From NCBI RefSeq assembly GCF_030316855.1, contig NZ_JASZYR010000005.1, forward strand, positions 1-64,000: a stretch of 64,000 nucleotides of DNA, in the 5' to 3' direction. The notes under the pieces were generated by a model. It had not been told where the DNA came from. It worked only from the letters and a program-made list of their open reading frames with translations, and did not search any database. The translations under genes were made by a program, and so were the position numbers. Shown here in pieces: positions 35,363-48,142 of the stretch (position 1 is its first letter; each line of letters begins with the position of its first letter). This stretch comes from Variovorax sp. J22P240 (GTDB taxonomy: Bacteria; Pseudomonadota; Gammaproteobacteria; Burkholderiales; Burkholderiaceae_C).

Positions 35363-35833
35363 GTGAGCATTACCGGTACCCTGATCATCCAGATGATCGT
35401 GTTCCTGATTCTTGTCGGGTTCACGATGAAGTTTGTGTGGCCGCCGATCGCGAAGGCGCTGGACGATCGTGCCCAGAAGATCGCCGAAGGCCTCGCAGCC
35501 GCCGACAAGGCCAAGAGCGAACTGTCTGCCGCCAACAAGCGCGTGGAAGTCGAACTCGGCCAGGCGCGCAACGAGTCCGCCCAGCGTCTTGCCGATGCCG
35601 AACGTCGTGCGCAGGCCATCGTTGAAGAGGCCAAGGCCCGCGCCACGGAAGAAGGCAACAAGATCGTTGCGGCCGCCCGCGTGGAAGCCGACCAGCAGGC
35701 CCTCAAGGCGCGTGAAGCACTGCGCGAGCAGGTCGCTGCGCTGGCCGTCAAGGGCGCTGAGCAGATCCTGCGCAAGGAAGTGAATCCGGCCGTCCACGCC
35801 GATTTGCTCGCCCGCCTGCAAACGGAACTCTGA
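35363..35833 (+). CDS. atpF: ATP synthase subunit b
   Basis: Subunit b is the peripheral stalk. The 156-residue product has one N-terminal membrane segment (residues ~5-27, [23 protein letters not shown]) and then a long charged helix ([20 protein letters not shown]) that forms the right-handed coil with the second b subunit. It is 7 bases upstream of atpH. Confidence 0.96.
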   Translation: MSITGTLIIQMIVFLILVGFTMKFVWPPIAKALDDRAQKIAEGLAAADKAKSELSAANKRVEVELGQARNESAQRLADAERRAQAIVEEAKARATEEGNKIVAAARVEADQQALKAREALREQVAALAVKGAEQILRKEVNPAVHADLLARLQTEL

Positions 35834-35840
35834 TCAAGCC

Positions 35841-36374
35841 ATGGCAGAACTCGCCACCATTGCACGTCCCTACGCCGAAGCGCTGTTCAAGGCGTCTTCG
35901 TCGGACCTGGCCGGTGCCGGCGCATGGCTCGAAAAAGTCGCAGCCATCGCCAGCAACCCAGAGCTCCAGCAGTTCGCGGACAACCCCAAGGCCACGCCCG
36001 AACAGGTGCTCGGCGTCGTCGCCGGTGCCCACGGTTCGCCGCTGCCGCCCGCAGCGAACAACTTCCTGACGGCGTTGCTCGAGAACGGTCGCTTCACCGC
36101 GCTGCCGGAAATCGCGAAGCAATTCCGGACGCTGGCGAACGCGCAGAGCGGCTCCTCCGATGCGGTGGTGTACAGCGCCTTCCCGATCGATGCCAGCGCT
36201 CTGGGAACCGTTGCCGCCACGCTCGAAAAGCGCTTCGGCCGCAAGCTGCAGGTCACGGTCCAGCAGGATCCGTCGCTGATCGGCGGCATTCGTGTGGTGG
36301 TCGGCGACGAGGTGCTCGACACCTCCGTCAAAGCGCGCCTTGAACAAATGAAAGTTGCGCTGGCAGCCGCCTGA
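35841..36374 (+). CDS. atpH: ATP synthase subunit delta
   Basis: Delta links the peripheral stalk to the top of F1. The 177-residue product starts [17 protein letters not shown] and ends with the conserved [20 protein letters not shown], with normal length. It is preceded by atpF and followed by atpA at 38 bases. Confidence 0.96.
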   Translation: MAELATIARPYAEALFKASSSDLAGAGAWLEKVAAIASNPELQQFADNPKATPEQVLGVVAGAHGSPLPPAANNFLTALLENGRFTALPEIAKQFRTLANAQSGSSDAVVYSAFPIDASALGTVAATLEKRFGRKLQVTVQQDPSLIGGIRVVVGDEVLDTSVKARLEQMKVALAAA

Positions 36375-36411
36375 GGCCGTCAGCCCCTTACAAAGAAAGA
36401 AGGAAAGAGTC

Positions 36412-37965
<1,554 letters not shown>

Positions 37966-37986
37966 TCGACCACGCAAGGAGCCCCA

Positions 37987-38862
37987 ATGGCAGCTGGTAA
38001 GGAAATCCGCGGCAAGATCAAATCGGTGGAGAACACCAAGAAGATCACCAAGGCCATGGAAATGGTGGCCGCGTCGAAGATGCGCAAGGCGCAGGAACGC
38101 ATGCGTGCCGCCCGCCCCTACAGCGAGAAGATCCGCAACATCGCGGCCAATCTCGGCCAGGCGAACCCGGAGTACACGCACGCCTTCATGAAGACGCACG
38201 ACGCGAAGGCGTCGGGCTTCATCCTCGTCACGACCGACAAGGGCCTGTGCGGTGGCATGAACACCAATGTGCTTCGCGCCTTGACTGCCAAGATGCGCGA
38301 GGAGCAGTCGGCTGGTGTCGCCATCGAGGCGGTCGCGATCGGCAACAAGGGCCTCGGGTTCCTGAACCGTGTCGGCGCGCGCGTGGTCTCGCATGTCACC
38401 CAGTTGGGCGACACGCCGCACCTCGACAAGCTGATCGGCCCCGTCAAGGTGCTGCTCGACGCGTACGCCGAAGGCAAGCTCAGCGCGGTCTACCTCTGCT
38501 ACACCAAGTTCATCAACACGATGCGCCAGGAGTCGGTGGTCGAGCAACTGCTGCCGCTGCAGGCCGACTCGCTGAAGGTCGAAAAGGGCCAGCATTCGTG
38601 GGACTACATCTACGAGCCCGATGCGCAAAGCGTGATCGACGAGCTGCTGGTGCGCTACGTGGAATCGCTGGTGTACCAGGCCGTGGCCGAGAACATGGCT
38701 TCGGAGCAGTCGGCGCGCATGGTCGCGATGAAGTCGGCCACCGACAACGCGGGCAACGTGATCAACGAACTCAAGCTGGTCTACAACAAGACCCGCCAGG
38801 CAGGCATCACCAAAGAGCTGTCGGAGATCGTTTCGGGCGCCGCGGCGGCCGCGGGCGTCTGA
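37987..38862 (+). CDS. atpG: ATP synthase subunit gamma
   Basis: Gamma is the rotor shaft. The 291-residue product begins [20 protein letters not shown] with the N-terminal helix, has [14 protein letters not shown] in the middle and ends in the C-terminal helix [20 protein letters not shown]. All are typical. It lies between atpA and atpD. Confidence 0.97.
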   Translation: MAAGKEIRGKIKSVENTKKITKAMEMVAASKMRKAQERMRAARPYSEKIRNIAANLGQANPEYTHAFMKTHDAKASGFILVTTDKGLCGGMNTNVLRALTAKMREEQSAGVAIEAVAIGNKGLGFLNRVGARVVSHVTQLGDTPHLDKLIGPVKVLLDAYAEGKLSAVYLCYTKFINTMRQESVVEQLLPLQADSLKVEKGQHSWDYIYEPDAQSVIDELLVRYVESLVYQAVAENMASEQSARMVAMKSATDNAGNVINELKLVYNKTRQAGITKELSEIVSGAAAAAGV

Positions 38863-38887
38863 GCCCTTCGGACCTCAACAGATTTAA

Positions 38888-40321
<1,434 letters not shown>

Positions 40322-40330
40322 GGAATCACC

Positions 40331-40750
40331 ATGGCAGGCACCATTCACGTGGACGTGGTCAGCGCCGAGGAGTCCATCTTCTCGGGCGAGGCCAAGTTCG
40401 TCGCGCTCCCCGGCGAAGCTGGCGAGCTCGGCATCTACCCGCGCCACACGCCGCTGATCACGCGCATCCGCCCCGGCGCGGTGCGCATTGAAACGGCCGA
40501 CGGCGGCGAGGAATTCGTCTTCGTGGCCGGCGGCATCCTGGAAGTGCAACCCAACACGGTGACCGTGCTGTCCGACACCGCGATCCGCGGCAAGGACCTC
40601 GACGACGAGAAAGCCAACGTGGCCAAGGCCGCCGCCGAGGAAGCGCTGAAGAACGCCAAGACGGACATCGACATCGCGATGGCTCAGTCGGAACTGGCCG
40701 TGATGGCTGCCCAGCTGGCCGCACTGCGCAAGTACCGCCAGAAGAAGTAA
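40331..40750 (+). CDS. atpC: ATP synthase subunit epsilon
   Basis: Epsilon sits on the gamma shaft and can inhibit ATP hydrolysis. The 139-residue product has the N-terminal beta-barrel ([37 protein letters not shown]) and two C-terminal helices. It is the last atp gene; a strong terminator begins 22 bases after the stop. Confidence 0.97.
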   Translation: MAGTIHVDVVSAEESIFSGEAKFVALPGEAGELGIYPRHTPLITRIRPGAVRIETADGGEEFVFVAGGILEVQPNTVTVLSDTAIRGKDLDDEKANVAKAAAEEALKNAKTDIDIAMAQSELAVMAAQLAALRKYRQKK

Positions 40751-40772
40751 GCGGCACCGCTCGCTTCGAACA

Positions 40773-40800
40773 AAAAAGCCGCCTTCGGGCGGCTTTTTCC
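40773..40800 (+). terminator. Intrinsic terminator of the atp operon
   Basis: AAAAAGCCGCC (40773-40783) and GGCGGCTTTTT (40788-40798) form an 11-bp stem with a TTCG loop; the T run follows. It ends the atpIBEFHAGDC transcript. Confidence 0.94.
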
Positions 40801-40822
40801 ATTTGCGCGTCGCTTTAGCGTC

Positions 40823-40847
40823 ACTTCGGCTCGAATTTGTCCGAAGT
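40823..40847 (+). promoter_or_regulatory. Inverted repeat, candidate ROK-regulator operator
   Basis: ACTTCGG (40823-40829) and CCGAAGT (40841-40847) form 7-base inverted arms around an AT-richer 11-base centre, seven bases upstream of a -35 box for the ROK-ABC operon. The regulator encoded by the first gene is the obvious candidate to bind it. Confidence 0.45.
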
Positions 40848-40853
40848 TAAGTC

Positions 40854-40882
40854 TTGTTCGGCTGAAGCTCCGACCCTAGTAT
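40854..40882 (+). promoter_or_regulatory. Promoter of the ROK/sugar ABC operon
   Basis: TTGTTC at 40854-40859 and TAGTAT at 40877-40882 are 17 bases apart, followed by 61 bases to the TTG start of the ROK gene. The inverted repeat lies just upstream. Confidence 0.5.
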
Positions 40883-40943
40883 TCGCCTGCGCTCCGACCT
40901 GTCACACCGGCGGAGGCGAAGAAGAACACGACGGAGACAACGC

Positions 40944-42146
40944 TTGGCCCCTTGGAGCCGACTGACCGCGGACGAGATGCAACTGCTGGAGACCACCTTC
41001 TGGTCAGCCGGCGGGTCGCGCCATGGCATGGCCGAACAACTGGGTTTCTCCAAGAGCAAGGCCAACTCGCTGATCGCCGGCCTCGTCGAGCAGGGGCTGC
41101 TCGCGGAAGCGGGACTGCAGCGGTCGTCGGGCGGCCGGCGCCCCGAAAACCTGCAACTGCATGGCGGCCTTGGCGCGCTGGTGGGTGTCGACATCGGCGC
41201 CACGAGCCTCGATGTGGCCGTTCTTGCCCCCGACCTGGCGGTGCTGGCGCACCACGCGGAACCTACCGACGTGCGCGAAGGCCCGGGTGTCGTGCTGGCC
41301 CGCGTACGCGTGCTGGTCCGCGAGCTTCTGGCGCGGGCGGGCTTCGACGCCAGGCAGGTCATCGGCATCGGCATCGGTGTGCCGGGCCCCGTGAACTTCG
41401 AAATCGGGCAACTGGTCAACCCGCCGCTGATGCCGGCCTGGGACAGCTTCTCGATCCGCGACTATCTACGCGAAGACTACGCAGCGCCAGTGTTCGTCGA
41501 TAACGACGTCAACCTGATGGCGCTGGGCGAACTGTGGCGGCTGAAGCGTTCGCTCTCCAACTTCCTCGTGATCAAGGTGGGCACCGGCATCGGCTGTGGC
41601 ATCGTGTGCCATGGCGAGGTGTATCGCGGCGCCGCCGGTTCTGCCGGCGACGTCGGCCACATCTGCGTCGACCAGGAAGGCCCGCGCTGCCACTGCGGCA
41701 ATCTCGGATGCGTCGAGGCGATGGCGGCGGGTCCGGCGATCACCCGCATGGCGGTTCAGGCAGCCGAAGCCGGCGAGAGCGCGGCGCTGGCCGAATGCCT
41801 GCGCACGCAAGGCCGCATCGAAGCAGTGGATGTCGGCCAGGCCAGTCGTGCCGGCGATGCGGCGGCCAACGCCATCGTGCAGCGCGCCGGCAGCCTGATC
41901 GGCCAGATGCTCGCGTCGATCGTCAACTTCTTCAATCCGTCGCACGTGTTCATCGGCGGCGGCATCACGCGCATCGGCCCGCTGTTTCTCGCGGCCGTGC
42001 GGCAGAGCGTGTATCAGCGCTCGCTCGCCCTGTCGACGCGGCACCTGGAGATCCAGTACACGCCGCTGGGCGCGCAGGGCGGTCTCATCGGCGCGGGCGT
42101 GCTGGCCATGCAAGAGACGCTCAAGGCCCGGGGAGTGGCGCCATGA
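40944..42146 (+). CDS. ROK-family transcriptional regulator
   Basis: The 400-residue product has an N-terminal winged-helix region (about residues 10-70, AEQLGFSKSKANSLIAGLVE) and a ROK sugar-kinase-like domain with GVDIGATSLDVAVLA and the zinc signature GPRCHCGNLGCVEAMA. These proteins repress sugar operons (XylR and NagC are examples). Translation starts at TTG (40944) with GGAGA six bases upstream; no ATG precedes the helix-turn-helix closely. It overlaps the ABC ATPase by 4 bases and so heads the transporter operon. Confidence 0.88.
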   Translation: MAPWSRLTADEMQLLETTFWSAGGSRHGMAEQLGFSKSKANSLIAGLVEQGLLAEAGLQRSSGGRRPENLQLHGGLGALVGVDIGATSLDVAVLAPDLAVLAHHAEPTDVREGPGVVLARVRVLVRELLARAGFDARQVIGIGIGVPGPVNFEIGQLVNPPLMPAWDSFSIRDYLREDYAAPVFVDNDVNLMALGELWRLKRSLSNFLVIKVGTGIGCGIVCHGEVYRGAAGSAGDVGHICVDQEGPRCHCGNLGCVEAMAAGPAITRMAVQAAEAGESAALAECLRTQGRIEAVDVGQASRAGDAAANAIVQRAGSLIGQMLASIVNFFNPSHVFIGGGITRIGPLFLAAVRQSVYQRSLALSTRHLEIQYTPLGAQGGLIGAGVLAMQETLKARGVAP

Positions 42147-43675
42147 GCCCATCGAACCCCCAAGTGCTGAGCCCCAAGGCGGCCGTCTCTGTCGAATTCG
42201 AGAAGGTGGTGAAGTCCTTCGGCCCCGTCGAGGTGCTGCACGGCGTGAGCTTCTCGCTCGAACCCGGCCGCATTTACGGCTTGCTCGGCGAGAACGGCGC
42301 GGGCAAGTCGACGCTGATGAAGATCCTCGCGGGCTACGAATCGCTGACGGGCGGCAGCTTGCGAGTCAACGGCGAGCTGCACGAGTTCGCCAGTTCGCGT
42401 GATGCGGAGGCGCTGGGCATCGTGCTGATCCACCAGGAGTTCAACCTTGCGGAGGATCTGAGCGTCGCGCAGAACATCTTCCTCGGCCACGAAAAGAAGA
42501 GGGGCTGGCTGCTCGACGACGTGGCGATGGAGCGCGACGCCGCCGCCGCGCTCGCGCAGGTCGGGCTGAACATCGATCCGACGACGAAAGTGCGCCGACT
42601 GATCGTCGCCGAAAAGCAGTTGGTCGAGATCGCCAAGGCCGTCTCGCGCCACGCGCGGCTGCTGATCATGGACGAGCCCACCGCCACGCTCACGCCCGGC
42701 GAAACCGAACGCCTCTTCAGGCTGATCGCGCAACTCCGCGCGGACGGCGTGACCATCGTCTACATCTCGCACAAGCTCGACGAAGTGGAGCGCGTGACGG
42801 ACGAAGTGATCGTGATGCGCGACGGCCGCTTCGTGACCCGGGCGCTGACGTCGGACGTCACACGCCACCAGATGGCGAATCTGATGGTCGGCCGTGAGTT
42901 GGCCGACCTGTATCCGCCCCGTGATGCGGTGGTCACGGACTCCGCGCCCGCGATGCAGGTGCGCAACTTCACGGTGCCTGGCTGGGCCGACAACGCGAGC
43001 TTCGAAGTGCGCCCCGGCGAGATCCTCGGCTTCGCAGGTCTGGTGGGTGCTGGTCGCACGGAGCTGTTCGAAGGCCTGCTGGGCCTGCGCCCCGCCAGCG
43101 GCACGGTAGAGATCCAGGGCCGCGCGGTGAGCCTGCGCAACCCTCGCCAGGCTGCCCTGCACGGCCTGACCTACCTCAGCGAAGACCGCAAGGGCAAGGG
43201 CCTGCACGTGCACCTGGGCCTGCGCCAGAACCTCACGCTCATGGCGCTCGAACGCTACGCCAAGCCGTGGCTGCAGCCCGACGCCGAACGCGCCGCGCTG
43301 GCCGACGCCGTGAAGGACTACGGCATTCGCACCGGCGATCTCGATGCGCGCGCCTCGTCGCTCTCTGGCGGCAACCAGCAGAAGCTGGCGCTCGCGAAGG
43401 TACTGCAGCCACAACCCAAGGTCGTCGTGCTCGACGAGCCGACGCGCGGCGTCGACGTCGGTGCCAAGCGCGACATCTATTTCCTGATCCAGCGCCTGGC
43501 CCGCCAGGGGTTGGCCGTGATCGTCGTCTCGTCCGAACTGATGGAGTTGATCGGTCTGTGCCACCGCGTCGCGGTGATGCGGGCCGGCCGGCTCGTCACG
43601 ACGCTGGACGCCGACCATCTCACCGAAGAGGAGCTCATCGCTCATGCCACCGGAACCGCCCCCAGCCACGCCTGA
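42143..43675 (+). CDS. Sugar ABC importer, dual ATPase (RbsA/XylG family)
   Basis: The 510-residue product has two ABC domains. The first has Walker [17 protein letters not shown] and Walker [20 protein letters not shown], with the signature replaced by [15 protein letters not shown]; the second has a degenerate Walker A ([16 protein letters not shown]), signature [15 protein letters not shown] and Walker [20 protein letters not shown]. This is the RbsA/XylG/AraG pattern. It powers the permease encoded next, which it overlaps by 32 bases. Confidence 0.92.
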   Translation: MSPSNPQVLSPKAAVSVEFEKVVKSFGPVEVLHGVSFSLEPGRIYGLLGENGAGKSTLMKILAGYESLTGGSLRVNGELHEFASSRDAEALGIVLIHQEFNLAEDLSVAQNIFLGHEKKRGWLLDDVAMERDAAAALAQVGLNIDPTTKVRRLIVAEKQLVEIAKAVSRHARLLIMDEPTATLTPGETERLFRLIAQLRADGVTIVYISHKLDEVERVTDEVIVMRDGRFVTRALTSDVTRHQMANLMVGRELADLYPPRDAVVTDSAPAMQVRNFTVPGWADNASFEVRPGEILGFAGLVGAGRTELFEGLLGLRPASGTVEIQGRAVSLRNPRQAALHGLTYLSEDRKGKGLHVHLGLRQNLTLMALERYAKPWLQPDAERAALADAVKDYGIRTGDLDARASSLSGGNQQKLALAKVLQPQPKVVVLDEPTRGVDVGAKRDIYFLIQRLARQGLAVIVVSSELMELIGLCHRVAVMRAGRLVTTLDADHLTEEELIAHATGTAPSHA

Positions 43676-44666
43676 GGCCGCTGCGGCCCATCGCGGCGAC
43701 GCCAAAGCGCACTGGCTTCACCGCCTGCACGGCTTCGGCCCCGTCATCGGCCTGGTGCTGCTGTGCATCGCCGGCACGCTGCTCAACGGCGATTTCGCCA
43801 CGCTCGACAACGCGATGAACGTGCTCACTCGCACGGCCTTCATCGGCATCATCGCGGTCGGCATGTGCTTCGTGATCATCTCCGGCGGCATCGACCTGTC
43901 GGTGGGCTCGATGGCCGCACTGATCGCCGGCTGCGTGATCATGTTTATCAATGCCATGGGCCCGGCGCTTGGCTCGCCGCTGTTGGCGGTGATGCTCGGC
44001 GCGGTGCTCGCCGTGGTGCTGGGAGCGACTTTCGGCCTTGCGCACGGCCTGCTGATCACCAAGGGGCGTATCGAGCCCTTCATCGTGACGCTGGGCACGC
44101 TCGGCATCTTCCGCGCGTACCTGACCTACTTTGCCGATGGCGGCGCGCTCACGCTCGACAACGAACTCTCGGACCTCTACGCGCCCGTCTACTACGCGAG
44201 CCTGCTGGGCATTCCGGTGCCGGTGTGGATCTTCTTCATCGTCGCGGTGATCGGCGGCGTGATCCTCAACCGCACTGCTTACGGCCGCTATGTGCAGGCG
44301 ATCGGCTCGAACGAGCAGGTGGCGCGCTACGCCGCCGTCGGCGTGGACGGCGTGAAGATCCTCACCTACGTGCTGCTCGGCGTCTGCGTCGGCATCGCGA
44401 CCCTGCTCTACGTGCCGCGGCTCGGCTCGGCATCGCCGACGACCGGGCTCCTGTGGGAGCTGGAGGCGATCGCCGCGGTGATCGTCGGCGGCACCGCGCT
44501 CAAGGGCGGCGCGGGCAGCATCACCGGCACCGTGATCGGCGCGATCCTGCTTTCGGTCATCAGCAACATCCTGAACCTCACCAGCATCATCAGCGTGTAC
44601 CTCAACGCGGCGGTGCAGGGCATCGTGATCATCGTCGTCGCCTTCCTGCAGCGCGGGCGACGCTGA
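43644..44666 (+). CDS. Sugar ABC importer permease (RbsC/XylH family)
   Basis: The 340-residue product has eight to ten membrane segments and the family segments [40 protein letters not shown], and [20 protein letters not shown] with the coupling motif [19 protein letters not shown]. The N-terminus has a Pro-rich cytoplasmic tail (residues 1-25). A GAGGAG site lies 10 bases before the ATG. It forms the channel with itself as a homodimer. Confidence 0.92.
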   Translation: MPPEPPPATPEAAAAHRGDAKAHWLHRLHGFGPVIGLVLLCIAGTLLNGDFATLDNAMNVLTRTAFIGIIAVGMCFVIISGGIDLSVGSMAALIAGCVIMFINAMGPALGSPLLAVMLGAVLAVVLGATFGLAHGLLITKGRIEPFIVTLGTLGIFRAYLTYFADGGALTLDNELSDLYAPVYYASLLGIPVPVWIFFIVAVIGGVILNRTAYGRYVQAIGSNEQVARYAAVGVDGVKILTYVLLGVCVGIATLLYVPRLGSASPTTGLLWELEAIAAVIVGGTALKGGAGSITGTVIGAILLSVISNILNLTSIISVYLNAAVQGIVIIVVAFLQRGRR

Positions 44667-44719
44667 TGCGCGTGGATTTCCGTCCGTTCCATTTCATTCA
44701 CCACAAGGAGACAAGCAGC

Positions 44720-45682
44720 ATGACTTCCATCACCCGACGCCTGGCGCTGAGCGCCGTCGCCGCCGCGAGCTTCGCGGCCTTTCCGTCCCTCGCGGCCGAG
44801 CCGGTGAATCTCGGCGTGTCGATCCCGGCGGCGACGCACAGTTTCATGGGCGGCATCAACTACTGGGCCAACCAGGCAAAGAAAGACCTGGAGAAGGAGC
44901 ACAAGGACCTGAAGATCACCATCAAGACGGCAGCCAACGCGCCCGAGCAGGCCAACCAGCTGCAGGACTTGTCGACGGTGACGAAGATCAACGCGCTGGT
45001 GATCTTCCCCTTCGAGTCGGCCGCGCTGACCAAGCCGGTGGCCCAGGTCAAGGCCAAGGGCACCTACGTCACCGTGGTCGACCGCGGCCTGACCGACACC
45101 AGCGCGCAGGACGCGTACGTCGCGGGCGACAACACCGCCTTCGGCAAGATCCCGGCCGAGTACATCGCGAAGAAGCTCAACGGCAAAGGCAACGTGGTTG
45201 CGCTGCGCGGCATTGCCACCACGCTCGACAACGAACGCATGGACGCCTTCAACAGCGTGCTCAAGAATTACCCCGACATCAAGCTGCTCGACGCCAAGTA
45301 CGCCAACTGGAACCGCGACGACGCCTTCAAGGTCACGCAGGATTACCTGACGCGCTTCAAGAACATCGACGCCATCTGGGCCGCTGACGACGACATGGCC
45401 GTCGGCGTGCTGAAGGCGGTTGAGCAGGCCAAGCGCGACGACATCAAGGTGATCTTCGGCGGCGCCGGCGCCAAGGGCATGGTCAAGACCATCATGGACG
45501 GCAAGGACAAGCGCATCGACGCCGACGTGAGCTATTCGCCGAAGTTCATCTACGACGCGATCAAGCTCACGGCAGAGGCGCGCCTGAAGGGCGAGAAGCT
45601 GCCGGCGACGACGATCATTCCTTCGGTGCTGATCACGAAGGACAACGCGAAGAGCTTCTATCACCCCGATAGTCCGTTCTGA
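44720..45682 (+). CDS. Sugar ABC importer, substrate-binding protein
   Basis: The 320-residue product has a signal peptide (MTSITRRLALSAVAAASF to about residue 25 after SLAAE) and the periplasmic sugar-binding fold of the RbsB family (NLGVSIPAATHSFMGGINYW, VDRGLTDTSAQDAYVAGDNT, IWAADDDMAVGVLKAVEQ). AAGGAG lies nine bases before the ATG. It is last of the importer genes. The sugar is unknown; the dehydrogenase after it hints at a cyclitol or an aldose derivative. Confidence 0.9.
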   Translation: MTSITRRLALSAVAAASFAAFPSLAAEPVNLGVSIPAATHSFMGGINYWANQAKKDLEKEHKDLKITIKTAANAPEQANQLQDLSTVTKINALVIFPFESAALTKPVAQVKAKGTYVTVVDRGLTDTSAQDAYVAGDNTAFGKIPAEYIAKKLNGKGNVVALRGIATTLDNERMDAFNSVLKNYPDIKLLDAKYANWNRDDAFKVTQDYLTRFKNIDAIWAADDDMAVGVLKAVEQAKRDDIKVIFGGAGAKGMVKTIMDGKDKRIDADVSYSPKFIYDAIKLTAEARLKGEKLPATTIIPSVLITKDNAKSFYHPDSPF

Positions 45683-45790
45683 GCTCGCCCCCAGGCTGCG
45701 CGCACTTCGTGTCGCTTCGCCTACCCCCTGACCGGGGGCAACACCAGCGGACCGGCAAAGCCGGTTCCGCGGTGTTTCACCAACGGCGCG
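45683..45790 (+). repeat. Interspersed ~95-bp element, copy 6
   Basis: It starts immediately at the stop of the substrate-binding gene with GCTCGCCCCCAGGCTGCGCG, runs CACTTCGTGTCGCTTCGCC, TACCCCCTGACCGGGGGCAA, CACCAGCGGACCGG, and ends GGTTCCGCGGTGTTTCACC then CAACGGCGCGCGCTTCGCGG. It is the cleanest copy and separates the ABC genes from the dehydrogenase gene. Confidence 0.87.
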
Positions 45791-45813
45791 CGCTTCGCGG
45801 CGCATGAATACCC

Positions 45814-46980
45814 ATGACTCACGATACTTTTCAACGCAGGCTGCGCTACGCCATGGTTGGCGGGGGGCGTGACGCTTTCATCGGCGCGGTGCATCGCAAG
45901 GCGATCGCGCTTGACGGACAGGTCGATCTCGTTGCGGGCGCGCTGTCTTCGAGTCCGGAGAAGGCCAAGGCGTCGGGGCGCGACCTGTTCCTGGCGGACG
46001 ACCGCAATCACGGTGATTGGCAATCCTTGCTCGACGACGAAGTGAAGCGGCCGCTCGATGAGCGGGTCGACTTCGTTTCGATCGTCACGCCGAACCATGT
46101 GCACTTTCCGGTGGCGCATGCCTTTGTGGAGGCGGGCTTTCACGTGGTGTGCGACAAGCCGCTCGTGCATACCAGCGATCAGGCCGATGCGCTGGTGGAC
46201 GCGGTGGCGCGCAAGGGCACGGTGTTTGGCGTCACGTACAACTACACCGGCTACCCCATGGTCCGGCAGGCGCGGGAGATGGTGCGCACTGGCGAGTTGG
46301 GCGAGATCCGCAAGGTGGTCGTCGAATACAACCAGGGCTGGCTTGCGACGCGGCTCGAAGGGGAAGGCAACAAGCAGGCGGCCTGGCGCAGTGACCCGGC
46401 GCGCAGCGGCGCGGCAGGTGCCATCGGCGACATCGGTTCGCACGCGGAGAACCTGGTAGCCACGGTCACGGGGCTGGAGATCGAAAGCCTCTGCGCGGAC
46501 CTGAGTTCGATGGTGGCCGGGCGTGCACTCGATGACGATGGCAACGTGCTGCTGCGCTTTCGGGGCGGCGCGCGCGGCGTGCTGATTGCATCGCAGATCA
46601 ACACGGGGCTGGAGAACGACTTGCGGCTTCGCGTCTCGGGCTCGCTGGGCACGCTCGAGTGGCGGCAGGAGCGGCCGAGCGAGTTGGTGCACCTGCCGCA
46701 CGATGGGCCGAAGCGCATCTTCACGCGGGGGGCGCCCTGGCTGTGCGAGGCGGCACAACGCGCGAGCCGGTTGCCGGCCGGGCATCCGGAAGGCTTCATC
46801 GAGGCTTTCGCGAATGTCTATGGCGGCGTCGCGGCGGATATTCGCGCCAGGCTCTCGGGCGTGCCGGCCGATCCGCTGGCCGTGGACTATCCCCACTTGG
46901 AAGATGGCGCACGCGGGGTGCGCTTCATCGAACGCACCGTGGCTTCTGCACAGAGCGAGGCCAAGTGGACGGCGTGGTGA
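45814..46980 (+). CDS. Gfo/Idh/MocA-family oxidoreductase
   Basis: The 388-residue product has the NAD(P)-binding motif [19 protein letters not shown] at residues 12-30, [20 protein letters not shown], and the catalytic DKPLVH, with [14 protein letters not shown] near residue 210. Members oxidise or epimerise sugars and inositols. It follows the sugar ABC importer and its regulator, separated by repeat copy 6, so it probably acts on the imported sugar. No ribosome site of the strong kind is visible in the repeat-derived leader. Confidence 0.88.
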   Translation: MTHDTFQRRLRYAMVGGGRDAFIGAVHRKAIALDGQVDLVAGALSSSPEKAKASGRDLFLADDRNHGDWQSLLDDEVKRPLDERVDFVSIVTPNHVHFPVAHAFVEAGFHVVCDKPLVHTSDQADALVDAVARKGTVFGVTYNYTGYPMVRQAREMVRTGELGEIRKVVVEYNQGWLATRLEGEGNKQAAWRSDPARSGAAGAIGDIGSHAENLVATVTGLEIESLCADLSSMVAGRALDDDGNVLLRFRGGARGVLIASQINTGLENDLRLRVSGSLGTLEWRQERPSELVHLPHDGPKRIFTRGAPWLCEAAQRASRLPAGHPEGFIEAFANVYGGVAADIRARLSGVPADPLAVDYPHLEDGARGVRFIERTVASAQSEAKWTAW

Positions 46981-47080
46981 GCTGAGCGGTACCGCCAAGG
47001 CGTAGGCCACTACCGACAACGCGTCGAGCCAGGGTCGCGACACAGGATCGGGCGGCACGACCTACGATGGCGGCCGCGCC

Positions 47081-48142
47081 ATGATCCATCCATCGACCGA
47101 TGCCTCTGCTTCAAGCGACCTCGTCGTCGCTCGCCCCGAGGGCCTCTACTGCCCGCCGGGCGATTTCTATATCGACCCGTGGCGCCCGGTCGATCGCGCC
47201 GTCATCACGCACGCGCACTCGGACCATGCACGCGTGGGCCACGGCCGCTATCTCGCGCACACCGACAGCGCAGGCACGCTGCGCACCCGGCTCGGCGAGA
47301 TCGCGCTGCAGACGCTGGCGTATGGCGAGAGCATCGTCCACCACGGCGTGCGGCTGTCGCTTCATCCGGCAGGCCACGTGCTTGGATCGGCACAGGTGCG
47401 GCTCGAGCATGGCGGGCGGGTATGGGTCGCGTCGGGCGACTACAAGACCGAGCCCGACAGCACCTGCGTGCCCTTCGAGCCGGTGCCTTGTGACACCTTC
47501 ATCACCGAGTCGACCTTCGGCCTGCCGATCTACCGCTGGCCGACACAGCAGGTGCTGTTCGCCGAGATCAATGACTGGTGGCGCTCCAACGCGCAGCAGG
47601 GCAGGGCGTCGGTGCTGCTCTGCTATGCGTTCGGCAAGGCGCAGCGGATCCTGCACGGCGTGGACGCGAGCATCGGACCGATCGTGGTGCACGGCGCGGT
47701 CGAGCCGCTGAACGCCGTCTATCGCGCAGCCGGAGTCGCCTTGCCTCCCACTTTGCGCGTGAGCGACCCGGGTGTCGATGCGGCGCTGCTCCAGCGTGCG
47801 CTGGTGCTCGCGCCGCCGTCGGCGCAAGGCACGCCATGGATGCGCCGCTTCGGCAACTACTCGGATGCCTTCGCGAGCGGCTGGATGCAGCTGCGCGGCA
47901 CGCGGCGGCGCCGAGGTGTGGACCGCGGCTTCGTGATGTCGGACCACGCCGACTGGCCCGGTCTGCAGCAGGCCATCGCCGGGACCGGCGCGGAACGCGT
48001 GTTCGTCACGCACGGCAGCGTGGCCGTGATGGTGCGATGGCTGAGCGAGAACGGCCTGGATGCGCAAGCCTTCCGGACCGAGTACGGAGATGAGGACGCA
48101 GAGAGTGGCGCAGAGGCCGCAGCCACCACGGCAACGCCATGA
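47081..48142 (+). CDS. Ligase-associated DNA exonuclease (metallo-beta-lactamase fold)
   Basis: The 353-residue product has the MBL zinc motif THAHSDHARVGH with HAHSDH at residues 44-49, LHPAGHVLGSAQV with the next His, and DYKTEPDSTCVPFEPVPCDT with the Asp, plus a beta-CASP-like half (ERVFVTHGSVAVMVRWLSEN). This is the Mn-dependent exonuclease of the Lhr-Lig-Exo-Pe repair cluster described in Pseudomonas putida. Overlap with the ligase gene is 4 bases (ATGA). A TACGAT box at 47063-47068 lies only 12 bases before the ATG. Confidence 0.92.
   Translation: MIHPSTDASASSDLVVARPEGLYCPPGDFYIDPWRPVDRAVITHAHSDHARVGHGRYLAHTDSAGTLRTRLGEIALQTLAYGESIVHHGVRLSLHPAGHVLGSAQVRLEHGGRVWVASGDYKTEPDSTCVPFEPVPCDTFITESTFGLPIYRWPTQQVLFAEINDWWRSNAQQGRASVLLCYAFGKAQRILHGVDASIGPIVVHGAVEPLNAVYRAAGVALPPTLRVSDPGVDAALLQRALVLAPPSAQGTPWMRRFGNYSDAFASGWMQLRGTRRRRGVDRGFVMSDHADWPGLQQAIAGTGAERVFVTHGSVAVMVRWLSENGLDAQAFRTEYGDEDAESGAEAAATTATP

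Noticed and set aside
46981-47080. LexA-type SOS operator before the repair cassette
   Set aside because: No CTG-N10-CAG pattern was found by eye in the gap; a profile search would be needed to settle this.
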